NCBI RefSeq assembly: GCF_011057715.1
Contig: NZ_LNGH01000053.1
Location: forward strand, 44,884 to 108,883
Length of the DNA: 64,000 nucleotides
Direction of reading: 5' to 3'
Source of the DNA: Marinitoga sp. 38H-ov
GTDB lineage: Bacteria; Thermotogota; Thermotogae; Petrotogales; Petrotogaceae
Shown here in pieces: positions 42,821-52,725 of the stretch (position 1 is the first letter of the stretch; every line of letters begins with the position of its first letter). Made by a program: the position numbers and the translations under genes. The notes under the pieces are model-generated. The model saw only the letters and a list, made by a program, of their open reading frames with translations. It was not told the DNA's origin and did no database searches.

Positions 42821-44694
42821 ATATTATCATTAAACCATTCTATTATTAAATTGTATCTTTTAATTCTATGATCAGGTTTTCCATTTCTAGATAATTCATG
42901 ATTTTCATCTGGGAATAATGCTAATTTTGTTTTTACTCCACGAACCTTTAATGCGGTATAAAATTGTAACGCTTCTGGAACCCAACATCTGTAATCTTTT
43001 AATGAATGAATTAATAATAATGGAGTATTAGCTTTATCTACATGAAATAATGGCGATGATTCTATATACTTTTCTTTATTTTCCCAAGGATGTCCTCCAA
43101 TTTGATCAGTAACAAAGTAATATCCAATATCAGTGGTTCCATACATACTATACCAATTAGAAATAGATCTTTGGGATACAGCGGCTTTAAATTTATTAGT
43201 TTGTGTCACTATCCAGTTTGTCATATATCCACCATATGAACCGCCAGTAACTCCTAATTTGTTTTTATCTAAATTGAATTTTTCTACTATTGAATCTACT
43301 GCTTTCATTAAATCTCTATAATCAATAGTTCCGTATTTTCCCCTAATATCCGCAAATTCATTACCATACCCTTCGCTTCCATGTGGATTTGTAAATATTA
43401 CGCCATATCCATTTGAAGCCAAAAGATGAAATTCAAACATAAAAGAATCACCATATGCAGTTTTTGGACCACCATGTATTTCGAGTATTGTTCCTTTATT
43501 TTCTTCTGTATATGGTGGTAAATACCATACATCTAAATCCTTGTTATCCTCGCTTTTAATCTTTAAATAATACGGTGGTTTTATAGTATAGTTCTTAATT
43601 ATTTTTTCATTGAATTTTGTCAACTTTTTATTTTTGTTATAGAAATAAATTTCTGGTAAATTTAAGAAGTCTTGGTTAATGTATATAATATTTTCATCAT
43701 TTATATCAAAATCTTCACATGAACCATCTTTTAATATTTTTTCTAATTTTCCATCAATTGTAACCTTATATAATGGAGCTCTTTCCTTTTCTGTAACTAC
43801 AAAATAAATAGAGTTATTTATTAATTTTATTTTTCTTGTTGAACCAAATCTAACATCGGAATTTAATGAGTTACCAAAAGAAAGATCTAAATTATTGAAT
43901 AAATCTATAATATTATTTTTACTCTTATAATAGTATAAATGAATATTTGTATTTAAACCATATTTTCCATCATGCCCTAAAAATATAAAATGTTTATCAT
44001 CAACCCATTCAAGCCAATAAACCTTTTTGTAAGAAAGAGGAATTTCTTTCCATTGTTTTTTATTCAAATCATATACATATATTTCTGTTTCTGCAGGATA
44101 TTTTACTCTATCCCTCCATACAATAACAGTCAATTTATTTTTATATAATGAAATAGCTAATGGCTCAAAATTATCTTTTGGTGGTTTAATTTCTCTTTCT
44201 TTTCCATTAATATTAGTATATACTAAAGAATATTTAAATCTTTCAATAAAAGATCCACCATTTTGCCAAATGGGTAAATTTTCAATTTCTCTAACATCAG
44301 AATCTTTTTCTTCCTCAATTTTCTTTATAGCATAAATTCCTTTTGAGTCTTCAGACCATTTAATATCTATATAATTTCCATTTTTTATTTTTGTTAAAAG
44401 ATAAGGCTCTCCACCATCATATGGTATTAAATATAATTCTTGACCTTTAAAATCTTTATTTTTTTTGTCTATAAATAAAAGTAATTTTCCGTTAGGAGAC
44501 CATAATGGATTTTTTCCTTTAACAAATTTTTTGTATTTACCAGAAAATGAAGATAAATAGATATAACTTTCATATTCATTTTTTACTATATTTGTTTTAA
44601 CAAAAGCAAAAACTCGATCTTTTGGATGAATATTCAAACTACTTAAGAATGAAATCTTTTTTATATCTTTACTATTAAATAAATTATTCCCCAT
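42814..44694 (-). CDS. S9 family peptidase (acylaminoacyl-peptidase-like)
   Basis: 626 residues from ATG at 44694 (GAAAGGGGACATTTT upstream; the ATG at 44724 precedes that site). The N-terminal ~370 residues are a WD-like propeller (SPNGKLLLFID, WSEDSKGIYAI). The C-terminal alpha/beta-hydrolase has the serine in GGSYGGYMTNW, an oxyanion HGGPKTAYGDS, and the histidine in PDENHELSR. No signal peptide, so cytoplasmic. Likely degrades small peptides. Last gene of the long operon that begins at rbgA, 39 bases after the MFS gene. Confidence 0.93.
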   Translation of the reverse strand: MGNNLFNSKDIKKISFLSSLNIHPKDRVFAFVKTNIVKNEYESYIYLSSFSGKYKKFVKGKNPLWSPNGKLLLFIDKKNKDFKGQELYLIPYDGGEPYLLTKIKNGNYIDIKWSEDSKGIYAIKKIEEEKDSDVREIENLPIWQNGGSFIERFKYSLVYTNINGKEREIKPPKDNFEPLAISLYKNKLTVIVWRDRVKYPAETEIYVYDLNKKQWKEIPLSYKKVYWLEWVDDKHFIFLGHDGKYGLNTNIHLYYYKSKNNIIDLFNNLDLSFGNSLNSDVRFGSTRKIKLINNSIYFVVTEKERAPLYKVTIDGKLEKILKDGSCEDFDINDENIIYINQDFLNLPEIYFYNKNKKLTKFNEKIIKNYTIKPPYYLKIKSEDNKDLDVWYLPPYTEENKGTILEIHGGPKTAYGDSFMFEFHLLASNGYGVIFTNPHGSEGYGNEFADIRGKYGTIDYRDLMKAVDSIVEKFNLDKNKLGVTGGSYGGYMTNWIVTQTNKFKAAVSQRSISNWYSMYGTTDIGYYFVTDQIGGHPWENKEKYIESSPLFHVDKANTPLLLIHSLKDYRCWVPEALQFYTALKVRGVKTKLALFPDENHELSRNGKPDHRIKRYNLIIEWFNDNIK

Positions 44695-44733
44695 AAAATG
44701 TCCCCTTTCATTAATTAAAATCAATTAAATAAT

Positions 44734-45840
44734 TTACTTACCTTCTCTTATTAATGATAGCATACCAATTAATATTAGTATAGAACATGGTAAAAAATAA
44801 CTGGCTATAACATTATAATCAGCAATAAATCCCATTGTTGTTGTGATAATCATAGAACCAATTCCAGTTCCTGCAAATACAAGTCCTGATATTAATCCCA
44901 CTTCTCTATGAGATAAATGAGCATTTAAATATTTTTGTGTTGCTGGGAAAATGGGGCCCAAGAATAATCCGTATATAGCAAATATAAAAGGTATTTTCAA
45001 AAAAAATAATATTAATAATGTAATAGAAGATATTATTGGCAAATAAAATGATGTTTTTTCTTTGAAAAAATAAAATAATTTATCTGAAATTACTCTACCA
45101 AAAGTAAAAAATAACCAAAATAAACTAATAAATATAGCAGAAGATTCTTTTGTGAAATTAAAAGAATTTTTAAATAAATTAGCGGCCCAAGTAATACTTC
45201 CAATCTCAGACCCTGCATATAACATAAGCATTATTAATGAGATAATAACAATTCTTTTTTTTATTAATATAAAACTTTCAGATAATGAAAAAGATTCATA
45301 TTTTATATTTTCAGGTTTTTTAGTTATAAATATATATAATAATAGCAATGATATTAATATTAAATAAGTGCTAAATAAATTTCTATAACTCAAATTAAAC
45401 TTTAAAAAAAGAGAAACTAGTAAAGGACCGATTATTCCACCTAAACCAAAAAATGCATGAAATAAACCATAATTCTGTAATTTTTCATCTAAATGATCAT
45501 ACATGGAAGTAGTAACAGAAAAAACTTGCCCCAAACCACCTCCAACAAAAAACATAGCAAGAATTAAACCTAAAAAATTATTTGAAAAAATAAAAATTAA
45601 TATACTTAATATCAAGAAAAAAAATGATGAAATTAAACTATTTCTCAATCCTATAGTAGAAATAATAAATCCAGCAATAGTAGCAAATATTATATTTCCA
45701 ATAGTATTTGTAAAAGGAAGTGCAGATGATTGAGATATAGTAACATTAAATGTTTCTTGAAATGTTGTCATTAAAGGAGAAATTGAATTTATGTATAATG
45801 AACTAATAAGAATAATTATAAATATAAATGATCTTTTCAT
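44734..45840 (-). CDS. MFS transporter
   Basis: 368 residues, about eleven or twelve membrane spans in two halves. The loop between TM2 and TM3 (GFIISTIGLRNSLISS) and matching features in the second half (FGRVISDKLFYF, GLISGLVFAGTGIGSMI) are typical of the major facilitator superfamily. Substrate cannot be deduced; the layout resembles sugar/FucP-like or YfmO-like members. It begins 6 bases after the large secreted protein and precedes the peptidase. Confidence 0.88.
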   Translation of the reverse strand: MKRSFIFIIILISSLYINSISPLMTTFQETFNVTISQSSALPFTNTIGNIIFATIAGFIISTIGLRNSLISSFFFLILSILIFIFSNNFLGLILAMFFVGGGLGQVFSVTTSMYDHLDEKLQNYGLFHAFFGLGGIIGPLLVSLFLKFNLSYRNLFSTYLILISLLLLYIFITKKPENIKYESFSLSESFILIKKRIVIISLIMLMLYAGSEIGSITWAANLFKNSFNFTKESSAIFISLFWLFFTFGRVISDKLFYFFKEKTSFYLPIISSITLLILFFLKIPFIFAIYGLFLGPIFPATQKYLNAHLSHREVGLISGLVFAGTGIGSMIITTTMGFIADYNVIASYFLPCSILILIGMLSLIREGK

Positions 45841-45846
45841 ATAACC

Positions 45847-48519
45847 TCACTTAGCCTCTTTAAAATTATTTAATATATAATCTTCATTTGTTTGAATGAG
45901 AATTATATCTCTAGAATTTGGTTCTGGATATTCAGAAAAACCTATTAAAAAGAATTTATTATCTTTTATAATTAAATCTGTAAATACAGTGTCTTGATTA
46001 TCTATATCAAAAGTTTTAGCAAAGATTAAGTTACCATTTATATCAAATTTGGTTATTATACCAGTTCTTTGTATGGAGTTATTATATCTAAACCAACCAA
46101 CAGAATATATATAATTTTTATATAATACAGCCTTTATTAAATTCACATCATTTACAAAAGGAATTGTTTTTTCAAAAATCTTATATCCGTTACTATCAAT
46201 CTTTGAAATTAAAGGTTGTAATGTATCTCCAAAAGATGTTCCTAAAATAATATATTCATTTTTCGTTAGAATTAATATATCAGATGCAAAATCATCTTTA
46301 GAAGTTCCTATTGTCAAATCCCAAATTTTTTGACCCAATTCATTTGTTTTGATAATATAATAGTCATAGCCACCTTCGCCAAAGGATTTAGTGGTACCTA
46401 ATAATACAAATGAATATTTGTCAATTCTTTTAACTTTACTTCCAAACTCTAATTCATAACCTCCAAAATCTCTTGACCAAATTCTATATCCATTCAAATT
46501 ATATTTTGCAAATTGTATATTTGTTTCCATATTATCAGTGCCAATAGTACCAATATAATATAAATAGTTATCATCATATAATATATCGTTTATAGAATCT
46601 CTTTTAGAACCACCACTTTCTGAGTTCCAAATAACCTTCCCATCAGAAGTTAATGAGTATAATAACATATCTCCGCGTATTTCATTTTCCGCAGAAAATC
46701 CGCCAATTAAAATAGTGCCTTCATTTGTTATGTCTATTGCTTGCCCATATTTATTATTAGAAAAATCCCATGCTTTTAAATTCAAGAAATTAGTATTAAT
46801 TTGTCCATATAATAGATTTAAACTGTTTTCTTTTTGAGTATATCCTGTAAAATATATAATATCATTAACAATTTTTGCATTGGCTATCATTTGAGCGTTT
46901 GTTATTTTTATTCTTTTAAAGACAAAAGACAAATCATCTGTAAAAAATGTACTCCAGTTGCTTTCAGTTCTTTGATTATTTTCAATAGCTATAACCTTCC
47001 AAAAATATTTTGTGTTTGGTTCTAATTGTATTAATATATTATTTTTTTTAATATTGTTTAATAATATATTTTTCATAATACCATTAGTTATTGCTTTTAA
47101 TTGAATTTCAAAAGTAACTGACTCATTGTCATATTCAGGTAATGTCCAACTTAAAGTAGTAGTAAAATTAGAAATTTTTTCATTGTTTTTTGGATTTAAA
47201 AGTATAGGAGTAGGTAATTTGGTATCTTTAATAACAGGTATTATATTGTTTTCAAATTTCAAATCTAAACTTTTTAAGTTGATTGAAACATCGATTAAAT
47301 CATTTTCAAATAATTCTATTATTTTATTGTAAGTTCCATCATTTAATGAGAAAATAATAGTATTTCTATCTGTAGTTATTATGTTTGATTTAATAGTTTG
47401 AGCGTTAAAATCTTGTTTCCATAATATGTTTCCGCTATAATCTATACAATATATTTTATCGCCAATTAAAATGATATTATTTTCAAAGAATAAAGCCTTA
47501 TTAAAAGTAAAATCTAAATATATAGTATTTCTTTTTTTGGTATTAATATTGTATATAATTAATTTTTGATCTTTTTCTATAAAAATAAAATTATCATTTA
47601 AGTGGGCATATTTTACATTATCATCTATTTTATACATTTGATTATCATACGATAGTACATATAATACATCACTTATTTTTAACAACATAAAATTAGAATT
47701 TAAACCAATAAGATTAGCTGATATTTTATATTCTTTTATTGTTTTTCCAGAATAGTCAAAAATAATAATTTTATTATCTAAATTAACAATAAAAAAGTTG
47801 TTTAATAAATAAAGATTTTTAATAGTATTGTCGAAGTTTAAATTTAAAATCTCTTTGTAATTATTATCATATACATCAATTGAATTTTTTGAGTATAATA
47901 TTAAATTGTCTTTTTTTAAATATATATTTTCATATGATTTATTGAGAGTAATACTTTTTACAGTTTTGCCGCTTTTAAAGTTATATATTTCAATAGAATT
48001 ATTTTTTAAAATATATAACAAATCATTATTTACAAGTATGTCTTTAAAATCTGTTTTTAAATTATATACAATATCTCTATATGGATTATATATATCTATG
48101 TTATTATCATATGCATTAATAACATAATTATCTGAATAAAGGATTTTTTGTGAATTTTTTATTATAGAAACCCAAATTAATTCACCATTATAATAATCTC
48201 TTGTTGTAAAGGACCAAATTGGACTTTCGTATTTATTTATCCTCTCTTTTGCAACAACTTTCCAATAATACGTAGTTGAAGGTTTTAACAGCTTTAATGG
48301 ATAAATATTAGAAGGAATATTTGAACCAAACAATTGGGGAGGATTAGTCTCCCCTAAATACAAATCATATGTATATTTTTTATTATCTGAAATCTCCCAT
48401 TTCAAAACAAATCCTGTTGGTGAAAGATTATACTGATTATTTGAAGGGTAAATATTGTTTATTTCACCAAAAATACTAATTGAAAATATTAATAATAATA
48501 TAATAAATCCCTTTTTTAT
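45847..48519 (-). CDS. Large secreted FN3 and beta-propeller protein with non-standard start codon
   Basis: The frame is open to 48522 but holds no AUG/GUG start near a ribosome binding site. From ATA at 48519 (or ATT at 48522), just after GGTGGTGAT, it encodes about 890 residues starting IKKGFIILLLIFSISIFGEI, a clear signal peptide. A start at TTG 48405 would discard that peptide. Domains: FN3 near residues 30-100 (STTYYWKVVAKER), propeller-like repeats at ~110-400, a second FN3 near 425-510 (NTKYFWKVIAIEN), then SBBP-type repeats (KVIWNSESGGSKRDSINDIL). Probably a surface or toga protein; no enzyme motif seen. It follows the lipoprotein gene by a few bases. Confidence 0.8.
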   Translation of the reverse strand: MKKGFIILLLIFSISIFGEINNIYPSNNQYNLSPTGFVLKWEISDNKKYTYDLYLGETNPPQLFGSNIPSNIYPLKLLKPSTTYYWKVVAKERINKYESPIWSFTTRDYYNGELIWVSIIKNSQKILYSDNYVINAYDNNIDIYNPYRDIVYNLKTDFKDILVNNDLLYILKNNSIEIYNFKSGKTVKSITLNKSYENIYLKKDNLILYSKNSIDVYDNNYKEILNLNFDNTIKNLYLLNNFFIVNLDNKIIIFDYSGKTIKEYKISANLIGLNSNFMLLKISDVLYVLSYDNQMYKIDDNVKYAHLNDNFIFIEKDQKLIIYNINTKKRNTIYLDFTFNKALFFENNIILIGDKIYCIDYSGNILWKQDFNAQTIKSNIITTDRNTIIFSLNDGTYNKIIELFENDLIDVSINLKSLDLKFENNIIPVIKDTKLPTPILLNPKNNEKISNFTTTLSWTLPEYDNESVTFEIQLKAITNGIMKNILLNNIKKNNILIQLEPNTKYFWKVIAIENNQRTESNWSTFFTDDLSFVFKRIKITNAQMIANAKIVNDIIYFTGYTQKENSLNLLYGQINTNFLNLKAWDFSNNKYGQAIDITNEGTILIGGFSAENEIRGDMLLYSLTSDGKVIWNSESGGSKRDSINDILYDDNYLYYIGTIGTDNMETNIQFAKYNLNGYRIWSRDFGGYELEFGSKVKRIDKYSFVLLGTTKSFGEGGYDYYIIKTNELGQKIWDLTIGTSKDDFASDILILTKNEYIILGTSFGDTLQPLISKIDSNGYKIFEKTIPFVNDVNLIKAVLYKNYIYSVGWFRYNNSIQRTGIITKFDINGNLIFAKTFDIDNQDTVFTDLIIKDNKFFLIGFSEYPEPNSRDIILIQTNEDYILNNFKEAK

Positions 48520-48523
48520 AATA

Positions 48524-49585
48524 TCACCACGCTTTTGTTATTTTAAAAGATTTATTTTCATATGTAACAATAAAACCTCTAGTTGTTGTATTTCCTGCAC
48601 GATCCTTTGAAATTATTTCAATATAATTTGTGTCTTCTAATGTTATATTATCATTTTTTAAATATACCTTTTTTAAATAAGATTTTTCTTTAAAATTATT
48701 ATATGATAAGCTTGTTGAATCTAAAGAATCTATATAAAAATTACTATCAATGGTTTTATCTATATTATTTACTTTTAAATTAATATCTGTTATTTCAACG
48801 TCATCTGAAATTTCTGCAATTATTATTAAATTTGTAGAATTACTTGAATATTTATTAGGCTCAATTAAATTTATTTCTGGAGGATATCCACCTATCTTAA
48901 TCTTTTTTTCATAATATGCAGTATTTGATGCTCTATCAGTTGCAGTAATATTTAATGTTAAAATATCATTAATGCTATAATTGGAAGCTTTGAATTCATC
49001 AGTTGTAATAGTCGCTTCTTTGTTATTAACATCAGTTTTTACACTATCATCAGAATTAAATAAATATACAAAATCATCATTTTTTGAAATTGATAAAGTA
49101 TAACTATATAAATCTTCTTTATTTAAAACATCAATATCTTTAATATTAGCAATAATATTAAATGTTCCTTCTACTGTATCATATATGCTTTCTTCTGGTA
49201 ATAATTTTATTTTAGGTAATCTTCCGATTTTGATTTCTTTTTTTAGTGTAGTTTTATTTCCAATATTATCTTCAGCGCTTATTATTATATTTAACGCATC
49301 GCCATCTGGAATATTATCAATATTATATGGTTTTATAGAACTAACTTCAATTTCATTTTCTTTTATTCTATCAAATTTTAATGCGCTTATAATTTGATTA
49401 TCTATAGATATTTCCCAATTTTTTAAATAAATGTCATCAGAGATCTTAAACTTTAGGTTAAACGGTTCGCTAATTAAGCTAGATGATGGTTCAATTAATT
49501 GTATAATTGGTTTTTGATCTTCTTTAATTGTACAACCAATTAAAAGAAATAATAGAAATAATGAAAATATAAAATATTTTTTCAT
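48524..49585 (-). CDS. Lipoprotein with Ig/cadherin-like repeats
   Basis: 353 residues. Signal peptide with lipobox LLFLLIGC at residues ~11-18, so lipid-anchored after cleavage. The mature part has three similar ~100-residue repeats of the type PIIQLIEPSSSLI ... ISAEDNIGNKTTLKKEIKIG, PKIKLLPEE ... TATDRASNTAYYEKKIKIG, PEINLIEPN ... ISKDRAGNTTTRGF. These are Ig-like/cadherin-like folds. Likely an envelope protein acting with the large FN3 protein encoded immediately downstream, whose ribosome binding site overlaps this stop. No named family. Confidence 0.8.
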   Translation of the reverse strand: MKKYFIFSLFLLFLLIGCTIKEDQKPIIQLIEPSSSLISEPFNLKFKISDDIYLKNWEISIDNQIISALKFDRIKENEIEVSSIKPYNIDNIPDGDALNIIISAEDNIGNKTTLKKEIKIGRLPKIKLLPEESIYDTVEGTFNIIANIKDIDVLNKEDLYSYTLSISKNDDFVYLFNSDDSVKTDVNNKEATITTDEFKASNYSINDILTLNITATDRASNTAYYEKKIKIGGYPPEINLIEPNKYSSNSTNLIIIAEISDDVEITDINLKVNNIDKTIDSNFYIDSLDSTSLSYNNFKEKSYLKKVYLKNDNITLEDTNYIEIISKDRAGNTTTRGFIVTYENKSFKITKAW

Positions 49586-49600
49586 ATAAAATCCTCCCTG

Positions 49601-51370
49601 TTATTTTAATAATAATATTAATTTATCCAGTTTAGAAGCCCATAATAGAATATTTTTAGTTTTAAAATCATAAAAATTAGAATTTTCAATTTCATCAAGG
49701 GTTGGGTTTATATGCATATAAGATAATAAAACCTTAATAACATCTTCAAATGAATTAGTGTTATAATCTAATAATTCATCAAAATCTATAATATTTATAT
49801 CATATTCAGAGATTAATCTAGATAATTCAAAATGTAAATCTTTCATTTCTTCAATTATATCATTTACAAATACATCTAATGAGCTAAAATTACCAAATAC
49901 TCTATCTTGATAATATCTTAGTAAAAATCTTGATATTAACAAACCTTTTCCATCTTTCCAAATGAATTTAGACAATAATGTGGAAACTCTTTCAGATAGG
50001 CCATAATCTATACCACTTAATAATAAGGCGTTTAAAATAAGTTCGATTCCATCAACTTTTTCATTAATTTCATCTTTAATTAATTCTATTAAATCTATGT
50101 TATTTTTCTTTAAATTTCTGTATAATCCTAATTTGTCTATATCACCATATTCGTCAAAAGACTCTATTAAAGCCTCTGTATAATTATTATCTGATATAGA
50201 TTCTAAGTAATTTAGATAAGAATCTAAATTATCTATAACTAAATGTAAATTGCCATATATTCCATAATTATTTAATTCAATAGCTATTTTTTTTGCAATT
50301 TCAATATTATCATTTGATAATAATGAAAACATATAAAATGTTTTTGCAGATATTTCAAATTCAGTGTCTTTTAACAAATTAATATAATGTTCAGTTTCTT
50401 TTAAATCACCAATAATGGCTGATAATTTTACAAGAAATAATAATATTAAATTTTTATTTTCTTCAGTTGATATTTCAAATGCTTTCTTAGCTGTTTCAAA
50501 TGCTTTTAAATATTCACCAATATTTTTATAAGATATAGCTAATTCATGTAAAATAAAATCTTTTTCATATATCTTAGCAGCCTTTTCGAGTTTTTTTGTA
50601 GCCTCTATATGTTTGCCTAGTTTTGAATAAGTAAAAGCAATGTTGTATAATAATTCGTAATTTTCCGGGTCTTTAGATAAACCTTTTTCTTGTATATACA
50701 TAGCATCTTCATATCTTTGTAATTGATTAAATAATATACCTAATCTTACATAAGCAGCAGAAAAGTTAGGGTCCTTTTTTAGTATTTCATTTAATTCTTC
50801 TATTGCTTCTGGAAATAAACCATTTTCAATATAAATATCGGCTATTTTTAAATGCGGGATTACAAATTCTGGATTTAATTCCATAGCATTTTTATAAGAT
50901 TCTAAAGCTTCGTCATATAATTTCCTTTCAAACATCAAATTCCCTAACTCGAAATGGCCAAGATAGAAGTTTGGGTTTTTAACTAAAGATTCTTTTAATT
51001 CTATTTCTGCTAATTCGTCTTGGGAACTTTTTTTTAATAATAATGCTCTGTAAAAATGGAATCTATAATCTTCTCCACCAATAGTTTTAGCTTTATTTAA
51101 ATAAAAATTGGCATTTTCAAAATCATTTTTATTTAAAAAGTTTTTAAAAGCTTCATAGTAGAAATATACTAAATAGCTTTTATAATATTCATCTTTAGAT
51201 ACTTCATATTGAGCTTCTAAACCTCTCAAAATAACATCTAATGGCAATTTATTATTATTTGTAACTTTTTTCATATCATCAACTAAAATTGGCATTTTAA
51301 TTGGTAAATTATATAATTTTGCATATTCTGGTTTTAAATCTAAATAAACAATAGCATATTTTAACCCCAT
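49601..51370 (-). CDS. Tetratricopeptide-repeat protein
   Basis: 589 residues from ATG at 51370, with GAGGTGA upstream. About eight TPR units from residue ~95 to ~330, for example FYLGHFELGNLMFERKLYDE followed by ALESYKNAMELNPEF. The last ~250 residues are helical without clear repeats. No signal peptide: cytoplasmic scaffold. It follows the FlhB-like and FliK-like genes, so a role in export or surface assembly is possible but unproven. Function unknown. Confidence 0.85.
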   Translation of the reverse strand: MGLKYAIVYLDLKPEYAKLYNLPIKMPILVDDMKKVTNNNKLPLDVILRGLEAQYEVSKDEYYKSYLVYFYYEAFKNFLNKNDFENANFYLNKAKTIGGEDYRFHFYRALLLKKSSQDELAEIELKESLVKNPNFYLGHFELGNLMFERKLYDEALESYKNAMELNPEFVIPHLKIADIYIENGLFPEAIEELNEILKKDPNFSAAYVRLGILFNQLQRYEDAMYIQEKGLSKDPENYELLYNIAFTYSKLGKHIEATKKLEKAAKIYEKDFILHELAISYKNIGEYLKAFETAKKAFEISTEENKNLILLFLVKLSAIIGDLKETEHYINLLKDTEFEISAKTFYMFSLLSNDNIEIAKKIAIELNNYGIYGNLHLVIDNLDSYLNYLESISDNNYTEALIESFDEYGDIDKLGLYRNLKKNNIDLIELIKDEINEKVDGIELILNALLLSGIDYGLSERVSTLLSKFIWKDGKGLLISRFLLRYYQDRVFGNFSSLDVFVNDIIEEMKDLHFELSRLISEYDINIIDFDELLDYNTNSFEDVIKVLLSYMHINPTLDEIENSNFYDFKTKNILLWASKLDKLILLLK

Positions 51371-51374
51371 AATT

Positions 51375-51626
51375 TCACCTCGCATCTAATTTCATAACAT
51401 GGGCAATTATTTTTGCAATTATAAAATACATATCTTCTGGTATTTCTGAAGGAATATCTAAAGAGTATAAGTCATTTACAACTTTTGTATTTTTTGTTAT
51501 AGGTATTTTATTTTCCCTAGCAATTTCAAGTATTTTATCGGCAATCTTTCCTACGCCTTTTGCAATGACAATTGGAACATCATCTTCAAATTCTTTATAT
51601 TTTATAGCAACAACTTTTTTATCCAT
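51375..51626 (-). CDS. Free-standing FlhB C-terminal-domain protein (YlqH/FlhX-like)
   Basis: 83 residues equal to the cytoplasmic switch domain of FlhB/YscU after the cleavage point: VVAIKYKEFEDDVPIVIAKG, ADKILEIARENKIPITKN. The NPTH autocleavage motif is absent, as expected for a protein that is only this domain. Family members (EscU/YscU/HrcU type, YlqH in Bacillus) sit next to a FliK-like protein, as here, and may tune flagellar export. Overlaps the upstream gene by 8 bases. Confidence 0.88.
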   Translation of the reverse strand: MDKKVVAIKYKEFEDDVPIVIAKGVGKIADKILEIARENKIPITKNTKVVNDLYSLDIPSEIPEDMYFIIAKIIAHVMKLDAR

Positions 51627-52725
51627 ATAATCCCTTCTTATTTAAGATTATTTCATCAGTTAAAGAGTGTAATTGTAAAACTTCAATTTTTATACCCTCT
51701 GATTTAATGGAATTTAATAATTCATCTAAATTTTCTTTAAAAATATCAATATTATTTTCAATATTAAATATTAGAGATATAGAATTGTTTTTTTCATAGA
51801 TAATAGTATTTATTAAACCAAATAAATTTGATATGAAAGAAAATGAAATTCTTTTAACTTTTTTTTGCATGTTTTGCTCTAATATATCACTGATATTAAT
51901 AAAAATAGGAATATTAAATATTTGAAAAAATATAAAATTTTGTTGAGGTATACTTTCTATTTGAGAAAATCTTTTATATGCGTCAATAGCTTTTTTAAAA
52001 AGTGGTTTTGTATCCTCTAAATCTTTAATATCTAAATTATTAACATTTGAATCTTTAACATTTAATTTACTAACGTTTAATTTATTAACGTCTAATTTTT
52101 TAACCTCCATTTTTATGTTATCTAATTTTTTTTCTTCTATATCAATATTATTTTTAGAAATATTTTCGGGTGATTCAAGTTTGTCTGGTTTAACAAATAG
52201 TTTAATTATAATTTCGGAACTATTTTTAGGATCTGGAACTTTTAAATTTGTATTTTCTATAATTTTATCTGCTACTTCTTTAATATATAGTTTTATAAAG
52301 CTTTTAAAGCTTTTATTGATTTTTGGTAATTCATATTGTTTTATATTTTTAATAAATTTACTAAGCCATATAATAAAATTTTTTATTTTTGGCATATTTA
52401 AACTACCATTTAAATTCATTTGAATTGGTTCATCAAATAAATTAAAATTAATAATATTTTCTATATTATTGTTTTCTATAATACTTAATAATTCTTTGAC
52501 ATGAATTGTGCTTTCTTGTTTTTCATCAATAATGTTAATATAATCTCCAGGTTTAAGATTTAAATTTGGATTTTCAATAATTATTCGTTTATTATTATCA
52601 ATTTTTAATTGAATAATATCCTTATCTATTGCCTCAATTAAGGCAAGTAATGTTTTAATATTTTTTGTTTTAATAAATTCTTTAAGAAAATTTGTATTAA
52701 AAATACCATTTAGAATAATTATCAC
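51619..52725 (-). CDS. FliK-like (YlqG-like) protein
   Basis: 368 residues, low sequence conservation. N-terminal ~70 residues form a small beta domain (LNLKPGDYINIIDEKQ). The middle is charged, with a six-fold 5-residue repeat (KLNVS, KLNVK, DSNVN...). The C-terminal ~90 residues (FFQIFNIPIFINISDI, EVLQLHSLTDEIILNKK) have the FliK hook-length-control layout. The assignment rests mostly on position between rbgA and the FlhB-like gene, matching ylqF-(rnhB)-ylqG-ylqH of Bacillus. Starts one base after rbgA. Function by context only. Confidence 0.55.
   Translation of the reverse strand: MIIILNGIFNTNFLKEFIKTKNIKTLLALIEAIDKDIIQLKIDNNKRIIIENPNLNLKPGDYINIIDEKQESTIHVKELLSIIENNNIENIINFNLFDEPIQMNLNGSLNMPKIKNFIIWLSKFIKNIKQYELPKINKSFKSFIKLYIKEVADKIIENTNLKVPDPKNSSEIIIKLFVKPDKLESPENISKNNIDIEEKKLDNIKMEVKKLDVNKLNVSKLNVKDSNVNNLDIKDLEDTKPLFKKAIDAYKRFSQIESIPQQNFIFFQIFNIPIFINISDILEQNMQKKVKRISFSFISNLFGLINTIIYEKNNSISLIFNIENNIDIFKENLDELLNSIKSEGIKIEVLQLHSLTDEIILNKKGLYG
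52022..52111 (-). repeat. Six tandem 15-bp units inside the FliK-like gene
   Basis: Units begin at 52022, 52037, 52052, 52067, 52082 and 52097; consensus on the plus strand about TTATTAACGTTTAAT. In frame, each adds five residues. Units at 52067 and 52082 differ by only two bases, so the array is young enough to change length. Confidence 0.85.

Noticed and set aside
52022..52111. CRISPR-like array
   Set aside because: Units are 15 bp, contiguous without spacers and in frame within a coding sequence. No CRISPR array was seen anywhere in the window.
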